Assembly (NCBI GenBank): GCA_002347185.1
Contig: DDXK01000061.1
Coordinates: forward strand, 5,608-52,815
Length of the DNA stretch: 47,208 nt
Direction of reading: 5' to 3'
DNA from: Desulfobulbaceae bacterium UBA2262
GTDB taxonomy: Bacteria; Desulfobacterota; Desulfobulbia; Desulfobulbales; Desulfurivibrionaceae
Both the position numbers and the translations under genes were made by a program. This document shows, one piece after another, positions 32,408 through 40,324 of the stretch (the first letter of the stretch is position 1; the number at the start of each line of letters is the position of its first letter). The notes below the pieces were generated by a model that worked only from the letters and a program-made list of their open reading frames with translations, was not told the origin of the DNA and did no database searches.

Positions 32408-33922
32408 CTACGATTTGCGAAACCCTTTTGGATCGATGCGGTACTTCCGGAATCTCTCGTAGAGAACCGTTTTCCGCATGCCCAGTTTTTCGGAGACATC
32501 GGCCGCCTTGCCGCCGTATTTCTCAAGGGCCGCCTGGAGAATTTTCACCTCGATCTCCTCCAGGCTGTCCTTGAGGGGCCTGACCAACATCTCGTTGTTG
32601 ACATGGAAAACCCCGTTGTCATTCTGGACCGCCTTTTTGACTTCTCCGTTTGGGGTGGCTATATCGGAGGGGAGTATCGTCTTGTTTTTGCAGAGGAGCA
32701 CCGCCCGCTGGATCGTGTTTTCCAGCTCCCGGATATTTCCCGGCCAGTCGTAGGTAAGAAGCTTTTCAATGGTTTTCTCAGGAAGGAAATTGACCTCTTT
32801 CTTGAAGGCCTTCCGATATTTCTTCAAAAAATGGGTGACCAGAAGCACAATATCCTCGCGCCGTTCCCGCAAAGGCACCAGTTTGAGGTTGATCACGTTG
32901 AGCCGGTAGAAGAGATCCTCCCGAAAACGGCCACCGTGGACAGCCTCCATGAGATCGGTATTGGTGGCGGCGATCACCCGCACATCGACGGAGATGGGAG
33001 ACGCCCCGCCAACACGGATGATTTCGCCATTCTGCAGCACCCGCAACAGCGAGGCCTGCATCTTTGGGCTTATGTCGCCAATCTCGTCAAGAAAGATCGT
33101 GCCGCTGTTGGCGATCTCGAATTTTCCCTTTCTGCTGGTGGCAGCACCAGTGAAGGCACCCTTTTCATAGCCGAAAAGGTCGCTTTCGAGCAGACTTTCC
33201 GTGATCGCGGCGCAGTTGAATTTCAAAAAAGGCCGGGCAGCCCTTTCACTGTGCTTGTGCACCAGATCCGCGACGAGCTCCTTGCCCGTCCCCGACTCGC
33301 CGGTGATGAGGATCGTCGCGCCGGTGCCGGCAACCTGATAGATCATCTCCCGCAGTTCACGCACCGGCTTGCTCTCGCCGATCATGGCGTCCGGGGTGGT
33401 CAGCCGCTCGACCTCCTTTTTCAGAGTTCCGACCTCTGCATTCAACTGCTGACAGACCTTCTCGCTCTCCTTGAGGGTGGCTATCTTGTCAAAAAGCACC
33501 TGCTCAAGGTTCTTCTGATATTTTTCGAGTTCGAGCTGATGGCGCTGCCGCTCGGAGACATCCCGCATCTTCACCAGGAAGAGCCGCTCCTGCCGGTACC
33601 CTTCAAAAGGGATGTGGGTGCAATCCACGTAAAAATTGTCATTGATTTTCAGGGTGCAGGCATCCCCCCCCTTGCCTGCGAATACAGCGTGTTCGCCGGG
33701 ACGGATGCATTCGCAGCAGGGGGCGGCAAGGATGGCGTCGAGGCACTTCCTGCCGCAGATATTGCCGAATTGGCGCAAGGCCGTAGCATTCATTTTCTGG
33801 ATAATGCACTTTTCGTTGACGACAAAAAACATTTCGGGGAGGAGATCAAAAAAGGCCTGGCTGTTCCGCGAGAGCCTTTCGATCTCTTTCTGCGATTGCC
33901 TGAGCAATGCATTATCCGTCAT
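32408..33922 (-). CDS. PAS-AAA+-Fis sigma-54-dependent transcriptional activator
   Basis: A 504-residue enhancer-binding protein. It has an N-terminal PAS domain (about 18-125), a coiled coil (about 125-175), an AAA+ domain with Walker A GESGTGKE at 208-215 and the sigma-54-contacting GAFTGA at 255-260, and a C-terminal Fis-type helix-turn-helix (about 465-500). It lacks a receiver domain, so it is probably controlled through the PAS domain rather than by phosphorylation. The PAS domain carries C39, C56, C60, C69, C70, C72, C89 and C101. The ATG at 33922 has GGAGGAG 2 bases upstream. It is the natural candidate to act on the sigma-54 sites in this window, replacing the PrsK/PrsR pair of many exosortase loci. 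Confidence 0.92.
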   Translation of the reverse strand: MTDNALLRQSQKEIERLSRNSQAFFDLLPEMFFVVNEKCIIQKMNATALRQFGNICGRKCLDAILAAPCCECIRPGEHAVFAGKGGDACTLKINDNFYVDCTHIPFEGYRQERLFLVKMRDVSERQRHQLELEKYQKNLEQVLFDKIATLKESEKVCQQLNAEVGTLKKEVERLTTPDAMIGESKPVRELREMIYQVAGTGATILITGESGTGKELVADLVHKHSERAARPFLKFNCAAITESLLESDLFGYEKGAFTGAATSRKGKFEIANSGTIFLDEIGDISPKMQASLLRVLQNGEIIRVGGASPISVDVRVIAATNTDLMEAVHGGRFREDLFYRLNVINLKLVPLRERREDIVLLVTHFLKKYRKAFKKEVNFLPEKTIEKLLTYDWPGNIRELENTIQRAVLLCKNKTILPSDIATPNGEVKKAVQNDNGVFHVNNEMLVRPLKDSLEEIEVKILQAALEKYGGKAADVSEKLGMRKTVLYERFRKYRIDPKGFRKS

Positions 33923-34076
33923 ATCTCCTCCGAAACACAGTGAAGTTCCAATTCCTGCCCCATTGTATCGCAAGTTGTAGAAAAATTTCTATGCGTTATT
34001 TTTGCGGATAAAAACGTGATTGGACGTCAAAAAAGCCAGAATGAGCCCCCTTTCGTGCGCAGGCGGCAAGCATGGC

Positions 34077-35459
34077 TCAGCGGGAACCTTTTCGAAAAAG
34101 GACCACTTTCACCGTCTGAAAGATAGTCCAGAGATCCATGCCGATGGAAAGATTTTTTATGTAGTAAAGGTCATATTCAAGTTTCCGGAGCGCATCTTCC
34201 TCCGAAGCCCCGTATGGATAATAAATCTGGGCCCAACCGGTAATCCCCGGCTTCACCACATGCCTGATGGCGTAATAAGGAATTTTTTCCTCCAGGTCCT
34301 TCACGAAGAAAAGACGCTCCGGACGCGGGCCCACAAAACTCATATCCCCTTTCAGCACGTTGAGCATCTGCGGAATTTCATCGATACGGAGCTTGCGCAT
34401 GAGCTCCCCGTAACGGGTCACCCGGCTGTCATTTTTCCGCGCCCAGACCGGTCCGTCTTTTTCCGCGTCCTGACGCATGGAACGGAATTTTATCACCTTG
34501 AACAGGACCCCTCTTTGCCCCACCCTTTCCTGACAGTAAAAAACAGGGCCGGGCGATTCGAGCTTGATAAGCAGGGCGCTGAGCAAAAAGACCGGCAGGG
34601 AAAGGAGCAGGCCTGCCAGGGAAACGGTGAGATCGAGAACTCTTTTGATAAATCGGGTCAGGCGACCGACATGAAAGCCGTCGGAAAAAAGCAACCAGGA
34701 GGGATTTACCTTTTCAACGGGCATTCTCGCGGTGATTGTCTCATAAAATCCAACCCCATCAACGACATCGACCCCCATGAACTTGTAGCGGATCAGCATA
34801 TTCATGGACAGGTGTCCCCGCCGCTCATCAGGGGCAAGAACAATCTTCTCCACCTTTCTTTCCTGGCAAAGGGGGAGAAGATCCTTGACGTCGGCAAAAA
34901 GCGGGGCCCCATTGGCCGGGGCTGCAAGTGTTCCTTTGCCGACAAAAGCGACAAGCTTGAACCCTGAATCCTTTTTCCCCTCGATGGCGGCAACGATATT
35001 TGCCGCAAGCTCCCCGGTGCCCACAATGGCAATGGGCTGGGTGAACATCTTCCTCTCCAGCATCCGGAAATACAAGAAGCGCCAGAGGCAGATGGCCAGA
35101 CAGACCGCGAGGAAGCCAAGCCAGAAAAGCCTGGTCGAAATAATAAGACGGGGGAAAAGAAAATAGAGGAAGGACAATACGATGCAGCCAAAGCCGAAAG
35201 CCTGCAGTACCCGGGTCAGGCTGTCGGCCAGGCTGGGGATGATGCTCAGGTCGTAGAGATCGAAATAATAGAGACAGACCTGAAAGGAAAAGGTGACGAT
35301 CAGGGCGCGCAGGCAATAAAGGGCCGGCTCGCTTTCCACCTGCGCCACGCCTGCCCCCCAAAAATTCACCAGGGCAATGGTCAAAAAAATTATCGCCCCT
35401 TCCCCCACGATAAAAGCCAGGTTCCGGAGCGGGTAATATTTCTTCAGGATATACGGCAT
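34077..35459 (-). CDS. XrtA-type initiating sugar transferase (EpsB/WcaJ-like)
   Basis: A 460-residue polyprenyl-phosphate hexose-1-phosphate transferase. Four to five N-terminal helices (about 15-140) precede a CoA-binding-like domain with IAIVGTGELAANI. A further helix (about 270-295, LDLTVSLAGLLLSLPVFLLS) leads into the catalytic domain with FKVIKFRSMRQDAE, KLRIDEIPQMLNVLKGDMSF, VGPRPER and KPGITGWAQI. It starts EPS synthesis by loading the first sugar phosphate onto undecaprenyl phosphate. The ribosome-binding site is weak (GAAGAAAG). It follows the BY-kinase gene after a 108-base gap. Confidence 0.93.
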   Translation of the reverse strand: MPYILKKYYPLRNLAFIVGEGAIIFLTIALVNFWGAGVAQVESEPALYCLRALIVTFSFQVCLYYFDLYDLSIIPSLADSLTRVLQAFGFGCIVLSFLYFLFPRLIISTRLFWLGFLAVCLAICLWRFLYFRMLERKMFTQPIAIVGTGELAANIVAAIEGKKDSGFKLVAFVGKGTLAAPANGAPLFADVKDLLPLCQERKVEKIVLAPDERRGHLSMNMLIRYKFMGVDVVDGVGFYETITARMPVEKVNPSWLLFSDGFHVGRLTRFIKRVLDLTVSLAGLLLSLPVFLLSALLIKLESPGPVFYCQERVGQRGVLFKVIKFRSMRQDAEKDGPVWARKNDSRVTRYGELMRKLRIDEIPQMLNVLKGDMSFVGPRPERLFFVKDLEEKIPYYAIRHVVKPGITGWAQIYYPYGASEEDALRKLEYDLYYIKNLSIGMDLWTIFQTVKVVLFRKGSR

Positions 35460-35567
35460 CTTTCTTCACCACCAGGCCCTTGCCTCACTGGGAGACGATG
35501 CCCCCGGACACACCAGCCCGACCGCAAAAGTGCGCCCACCGCGAATGCGGCCGGCACACAGCTCCCG

Positions 35568-36464
35568 CTAATGATAATACTCTTTGTAATCGTAGTAGTA
35601 GCCAACCTTCTCGCCCAGAAAAGTCTTCATCCTGCTCTCTTCATAGGCGTTGAACACGACGCCCAGGACTTTTTCCGGACCGACGGAGTCGATCAGGCGC
35701 TTGACATCTTCGCGCCTGGCTCCTCCGTAACGCACCACGATGATGACCCCATCCACCTGCCTGGCAAGAATGCTGGTTTCCGAGGCAACCATGTTGGGCG
35801 GGCTGTCAAAGATCACGATGCGATCAGGATAACGACCGGCGACTTCTTCGATCAGGGTTTTCATTTTCTGCGAATCGAGGAGTTCCGAGGGATTGCGTGG
35901 AGGCCTGCCGCTCGGGATGAGGGAAAGTTTCGGTTGTCCCGTTTTCCTGACCAGCATTGCAAGATCGATATCATTCCGCAGATGATCGACAAGTCCCGTG
36001 TCGTTGGCCAGCCCGAAAAGTTGCGCAAGAGCCGGCCTCCGCAAATCACAATCGACCAGCAGCGCGTGGCTTTCGACCCCCTGGGAAAGAGCGACGCCGA
36101 GGTTCGCGCAGACAAAGCCCTTCCCCTCGTGGGGCGCCACGCTCGTGACCAGAATCGTTTTCACCGGAGTCCCGGAAGAGGGATGCAGGATCGTGGCCCG
36201 GAGGCGCTTGAATTGCTCGACAAACTGCGAACTTGGATCGGTGGCCAGCCGCAGCCGCTCATCCCACCTGTCGCTCCCGAAGAGGGCGGCGGCAGACTCC
36301 TGGATCTCCGGACGCAGAGAGGGGGCACTATGCGCTTCCACCCTGGGCGCCGCGCCCTCCCTTGCGGCAGCATCCTCCGGCCGCCCCTCGCCGGCCTGCA
36401 CCCCCGCCGGCCCAGCCCCTTCGCTGCCGAAAGCTTTTTCAAACGCCTTTGCTAGTTTTCCCAA
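35568..36464 (-). CDS. XrtA-associated BY-kinase (Wzc/CpsD-like) with altered P-loop
   Basis: A 298-residue cytoplasmic tyrosine autokinase partner of the chain-length protein. Walker A' LLVDCDLRRP (about 135-144) and Walker B IVIFDSPPN are normal, and the C-terminal tyrosine cluster (Y289-291, 293, 296, 297) is present. The P-loop reads APHEGKGF (110-117): the Ser/Thr after the invariant Lys115, which coordinates Mg-ATP, is Gly. Activity may therefore be reduced or lost. The start is TTG at 36464 with AGGAG 6 bases upstream; residues 15-45 are Ala/Gly/Glu-rich linker. It lies between the chain-length determinant and the initiating transferase. Confidence 0.9.
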   Translation of the reverse strand: MGKLAKAFEKAFGSEGAGPAGVQAGEGRPEDAAAREGAAPRVEAHSAPSLRPEIQESAAALFGSDRWDERLRLATDPSSQFVEQFKRLRATILHPSSGTPVKTILVTSVAPHEGKGFVCANLGVALSQGVESHALLVDCDLRRPALAQLFGLANDTGLVDHLRNDIDLAMLVRKTGQPKLSLIPSGRPPRNPSELLDSQKMKTLIEEVAGRYPDRIVIFDSPPNMVASETSILARQVDGVIIVVRYGGARREDVKRLIDSVGPEKVLGVVFNAYEESRMKTFLGEKVGYYYDYKEYYH

Positions 36465-36527
36465 AGCAGCTCTCCTGAATGCAAAAAATCCACCAGCCTC
36501 TTTTTTACCTGCCGCCCACCGTTGCCA

Positions 36528-38072
36528 TCAAACGACCAGGACGCCCCTGTGGAAGAGATAGGCCACCAGAACGCCAAAGAGAACAAACCAGCCTGCCAGG
36601 GCGGAATAGGAAACCTTGGCAAGAATCCTCCTCTTCCGCACTTCCCGTTCGGTGGTGATCAAAGGGACAGCGCAGAGGACGGGAACCTGCAGATAATTTT
36701 CCAGCTCCGTGGCGTCCCGGAAGGAGGTGTCGAAAAAGTCGAAAAGAAAGGTCAGGCCGACGCCGGCGCCCAGCCCCACTCCGAGGGCAAGCAGCATGAT
36801 CTGGACAAAATTGGGCTTGATTGGCTTCTCCGGGAGATAGGCCGGGTCGATGATCTTGAACTGACTGCCCTTCTGGCGTCGCTCAAGGCTCTCCGCCGCC
36901 ACCGCGCTGAGGCTCTGGGCGACAAGATATTCATAATGTTTTTTCAACTCCTCGTAATCCCTGGTGATGGCGGCCCACTCCGCTTCCCGGATGGGGGTCT
37001 TGTCGATCCACTGCTGGTAGATCTGAATCTGCTGCAGCACCTGTTCGCCCTCACTCCGGAGGGTTCTCAGATTGGTGTTCGCAGAGCGCGCCTGCAAAGC
37101 GAGCTTGTCCCCGGCAAGAGAGGCGCGTCCGTCGTTGCCCGCCCCGGCGGCATCGGCTCCGGCCGTGGCACTCTTCTCCATCTCCAGGAGGGCAATACGC
37201 TTTTTCAACTGCTTGATATCGGGATGCTCTTCAGTATAACGGGTCCGCAGCCGCTCAAGAAGCTGCCGGGCCGAGGCCAGATCGTCCGCCTGCTCGACTT
37301 CCTTGCCCGCTCCGGATCCGGAGAGACTCAGCATATCCCGGCGCACCGCATACTGCTCGGCAACCAGCATTCGGGTCTGTTCCAGGTTATGGATATTCGC
37401 CTGAATGGATTGATACTGCTCCTGCAGGGCATTGAGTCGCTGCATGTTGACCATGCGCTGCTCGGGCATTTCATTGTAATATTGCAATTTATAGTCCCGC
37501 ATGATGGCTTCCTTTCTGTCGAGAGCCTCCTTGGCCATGCGGAGTTCGTCCTTGATGTAGGCAGTCGTTTCCGTGGCGCGTTCCTCCCGGACCCGCAGGT
37601 TCTCCTCGATAAATTTCGAGGCCAGGACATTGGTCACCTGCATGGTCGTCCGCGGATTGTTGCCGTTGAAGGTGACACTGAAGATATTGCCCTTGCTCTG
37701 CTGGGAGCGGATCTGGATATCCTTGTCACGCATCGCCACGACAACATCCTCAATGGGCAACTTCTCCCGGGCCTCCGGGTAGAGGTTGAACTGCGCGATG
37801 ATGCCTTCCAGGCTGGTGCGACTGGTCACCTGCTGGCTCACCGTGCTCACCATCTCGCCGATCTTCTTCTCCTCGTCCGGAGAGAGCTTCGAAGGGTTTA
37901 CCTTCTGCTGTTGATAGATGATCAAGGAGGTTGATTGATACACCTTGGGAACCAGGAGGTAAACACCCAGGCCGACCGACAGGGAGAGCAGCAGGCTGGT
38001 AAAAATCAGCTTGTCCCACCGCAACAGCAATTCGACATACTTGTCGATCAGTTTGTGTTGTTCGCTGCTCAT
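36528..38072 (-). CDS. XrtA-system polysaccharide chain-length determinant (Wzz/GumC-like)
   Basis: A 514-residue inner-membrane PCP protein. Transmembrane helices lie at about 22-40 (LIFTSLLLSLSVGLGVYLL) and 425-445 near the C-terminus (MLLALGVGLGAGVGLTFLF), with a third near the end. The periplasmic part between is mostly coiled coil (about 165-330). With the separate BY-kinase it controls EPS chain length and export. AGAGG precedes the ATG. The gene order export protein, beta-barrel, chain-length protein, BY-kinase on one strand is typical for exosortase A EPS clusters. Confidence 0.92.
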   Translation of the reverse strand: MSSEQHKLIDKYVELLLRWDKLIFTSLLLSLSVGLGVYLLVPKVYQSTSLIIYQQQKVNPSKLSPDEEKKIGEMVSTVSQQVTSRTSLEGIIAQFNLYPEAREKLPIEDVVVAMRDKDIQIRSQQSKGNIFSVTFNGNNPRTTMQVTNVLASKFIEENLRVREERATETTAYIKDELRMAKEALDRKEAIMRDYKLQYYNEMPEQRMVNMQRLNALQEQYQSIQANIHNLEQTRMLVAEQYAVRRDMLSLSGSGAGKEVEQADDLASARQLLERLRTRYTEEHPDIKQLKKRIALLEMEKSATAGADAAGAGNDGRASLAGDKLALQARSANTNLRTLRSEGEQVLQQIQIYQQWIDKTPIREAEWAAITRDYEELKKHYEYLVAQSLSAVAAESLERRQKGSQFKIIDPAYLPEKPIKPNFVQIMLLALGVGLGAGVGLTFLFDFFDTSFRDATELENYLQVPVLCAVPLITTEREVRKRRILAKVSYSALAGWFVLFGVLVAYLFHRGVLVV

Positions 38073-38123
38073 AGGCCTCTATCCATATGACTTTTCATCG
38101 CCGCGCCGCTCCTGCCCCGGGGG

Positions 38124-39401
38124 CTACCACTTCAGCAGATCCCTTTCCGTTGAAAGGATGAAAAACACCCTGTTGTCGTCATAGCTGTTGGCGGCAAGAT
38201 CCGCATCCATGTTCACGTAAGTGTATCTGACCGTGGCCTGGTAGTACTGCCAGAAAGCATAGGACAAGGAGGCATCCGTCCTGAATTCGCGCTCATCCTC
38301 CCCGATCACCCGCTCAAGATAAGTATCCTCGCGGTAGGAAAGCGAAAGCATCCCCTGCAAATCCTTGAGGAGCTGCTGGCGGAGATCTCCCTTCACCTTC
38401 CAGTAACGGCTCACCCCCTGATCGGTAACACCGCTGAACTGCTGCTCGTCAAGACCGCTTTCCGCGGAAAAGGTGAACAGGCCGCGCTGCAGTTCTTCCT
38501 TCAAGGAGAGGCGGAAATAGAGGGAATCGCGGTCGCCGCCGGCATCCCGGACAAAGAAGGAGCCGCCACCCTCGAGAAACAGCGCGGTCGTTGGCGAGAG
38601 GGCGCGATCGAGCCCGGCCGTGGCAGTATGGATGTCGTAATCAACGCTGGGGCCGTCGTAATCGACTTCCGTATAGCCATAGCGGCCAAAAATCTTCGTC
38701 GAGGGTGAGAGATTATAGTACAGGTACGCATTCGCGGCATGCTGATCCAAGTCGTCGGAGGCATCGAAGTCGCCCTTGGTATAGGCGTAATCGGCAACAC
38801 CCGACCACTGGGGATTGAAGCGGTGGGTAAGGGCCAGACCCGGGGTGTGCTTGACAAAGTCGTCCTGGCCCGCCTCGCTGTGGTCGAGCACCTGATTCGC
38901 GTAGGAGAGCCGGACCAGGCTCGCCTGGGCGTAGTCATACTCCATGCTGGCCAGAAAGCTGTTGTGCGAATAGCGGTTCCGCCCCCGACTGTCGCGGAGG
39001 CGCACCCCTATTTCCGCATCCTCGTAGGGGTCTTCCGCCCGACGGAATGAATCCTGCAAAAGAGTGCGCACATGCTCCGTCCATTTTTTGTCGAACTTGG
39101 CCAGCAGTGCATGGTCGATCCGCTCGTTGTCGGTGCGATGACTGTAGACAAGACCAGGAGCGTAGCGGAAGAAATAGTTCTCGCGCGGCCCAGAGGAAAG
39201 CAGAGTCATGGAGGGGGAGATGCTTGTGGTCCATTCCGTTTCCCTGCCCTGATTGTCGCGGTAGATGTTTGAGTCGTAGTCCTGGCCGAGACTGATTCCG
39301 CCGCGCAGGGTATTTTCCATGGCAACGGCAGCGGATCCCGCGAAAAAAAGTCCCAGAAACACTCCAGAACCGAGACACCTCAACATTTTTGTTTTATGCA
39401 T
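38124..39401 (-). CDS. Outer-membrane beta-barrel protein, PEP-CTERM system-associated
   Basis: A 425-residue protein with a signal peptide (hydrophobic 10-26, A-V-A cleavage). The rest alternates polar and hydrophobic residues in strands such as YFFRYAPGLVYSHRT and YLYYNLSPSTKIFGRYGYTEV, and it ends in an aromatic residue (LLKW), as outer-membrane barrels do. It resembles the uncharacterised EpsL/porin-2-like proteins of exosortase loci, thought to help EPS pass the outer membrane. The ATG follows GGGGAAAGG. It lies between the export protein and the chain-length gene. Confidence 0.85.
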   Translation of the reverse strand: MHKTKMLRCLGSGVFLGLFFAGSAAVAMENTLRGGISLGQDYDSNIYRDNQGRETEWTTSISPSMTLLSSGPRENYFFRYAPGLVYSHRTDNERIDHALLAKFDKKWTEHVRTLLQDSFRRAEDPYEDAEIGVRLRDSRGRNRYSHNSFLASMEYDYAQASLVRLSYANQVLDHSEAGQDDFVKHTPGLALTHRFNPQWSGVADYAYTKGDFDASDDLDQHAANAYLYYNLSPSTKIFGRYGYTEVDYDGPSVDYDIHTATAGLDRALSPTTALFLEGGGSFFVRDAGGDRDSLYFRLSLKEELQRGLFTFSAESGLDEQQFSGVTDQGVSRYWKVKGDLRQQLLKDLQGMLSLSYREDTYLERVIGEDEREFRTDASLSYAFWQYYQATVRYTYVNMDADLAANSYDDNRVFFILSTERDLLKW

Positions 39402-39460
39402 ACCTTTCCCCTCTCAACCTCTTGAAAAAATCCATGCCGCAGTCATCCCCTTCGGCTTTC

Positions 39461-40129
39461 TCAAGGAATGACAATGGTATCTCCTGGATTCACCAGTATA
39501 TTCTGCTGCAGATTGGCCCCGGCCAGAACATCATCATAATTGAAGCGGATGATCCGCTCCTCGGAGCCCGTCCGCCGCACGATCATGATTTTTTCCTTCT
39601 TCGCCCATTCCTGCAACCCACCGGCCCGGCCAATGGCCTGGAGGACCGTCACCGGGTAACTGAGGACATATTCGCCTGGCTTGGCGATTTGCCCCAGAAT
39701 GTAATAGGCCTTGCTCCGGCTCTCCTGCAGGGTGACCGTCACGCTGGGATCGGCGACATAGGAAACCAGCTTTCTTTTGATCTGGCCAGCCAGGGCGGCC
39801 AAGGTGGTGTCGGCGGCGTGGACGTCGCCGGCCAGGGGAAGAGAAATGCGCCCGTCAAGCCGGACAAAGACAACCTTGGACAATCTCTCCTCTCCCCACA
39901 CCGACACCTCGAGGACATCGCCAACCCCGATCAGATATTCATTGGCCGCACCGTCAGCCGCCGCTGGCGGTGCGGCCGGGGCGGCAATCGCCTGCTCGGG
40001 ATGGCCAGAGATCAGGAAAAACAGCAAGAAAAGCCCCAACACCTCCGCAAGCAACCTGCCGCCGGCTGTGGGGCAACCAGCCGCTCCCGACTCCGTCCTC
40101 TTCCCTTCCCTTCGCAAAACAGACAGCAT
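39461..40129 (-). CDS. Polysaccharide export protein (Wza/EpsE-like), PEP-CTERM system-associated
   Basis: A 222-residue periplasmic/outer-membrane export protein. The N-terminal hydrophobic segment (about 27-42) is followed by Ala/Pro-rich linker. The Poly_export domain shows YLIGVGDVLEVSVWGEERLS and RLDGRISLPLAGDVHAADTT, and the SLBB-like part shows AYYILGQIAKPGEYVLSYPV with NPGDTIVIP at the end. No clear lipobox cysteine is visible, unlike Wza. GGAGGG lies 7 bases before the ATG. It is the first gene of the minus-strand export operon and is divergent from PrsT. Confidence 0.92.
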   Translation of the reverse strand: MLSVLRREGKRTESGAAGCPTAGGRLLAEVLGLFLLFFLISGHPEQAIAAPAAPPAAADGAANEYLIGVGDVLEVSVWGEERLSKVVFVRLDGRISLPLAGDVHAADTTLAALAGQIKRKLVSYVADPSVTVTLQESRSKAYYILGQIAKPGEYVLSYPVTVLQAIGRAGGLQEWAKKEKIMIVRRTGSEERIIRFNYDDVLAGANLQQNILVNPGDTIVIP

Positions 40130-40324
40130 TTCTTATCCCTCCTCTTTGCCAACCAGACGCCTCCCCCCCCCTTCCTAACACGGGTGATATGCCGGTTGTA
40201 AATTGCAGAGCGTTGTGGTTTGATAATTCACATTAGCGGCTATGGGGATACTTCCAGACATGACCACGGTCACAATATGGCATCGATATCACGCCAAATC
40301 AAAAAGTTAGCAAAGGGGTACGGC

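Noticed and set aside
35524..35538. Sigma-54-like sequence before the initiating sugar transferase gene
   Set aside because: On the minus strand TGGGCGCACTTTTGC keeps GG, GC and spacing but the rest of the -24 box does not match; too weak to claim.
40191..40207. CCGGTTGTAAATTGCA before prsT as a sigma-54 promoter
   Set aside because: Spacing between GG and GC is 9 rather than 10, and the -24 box is otherwise poor.
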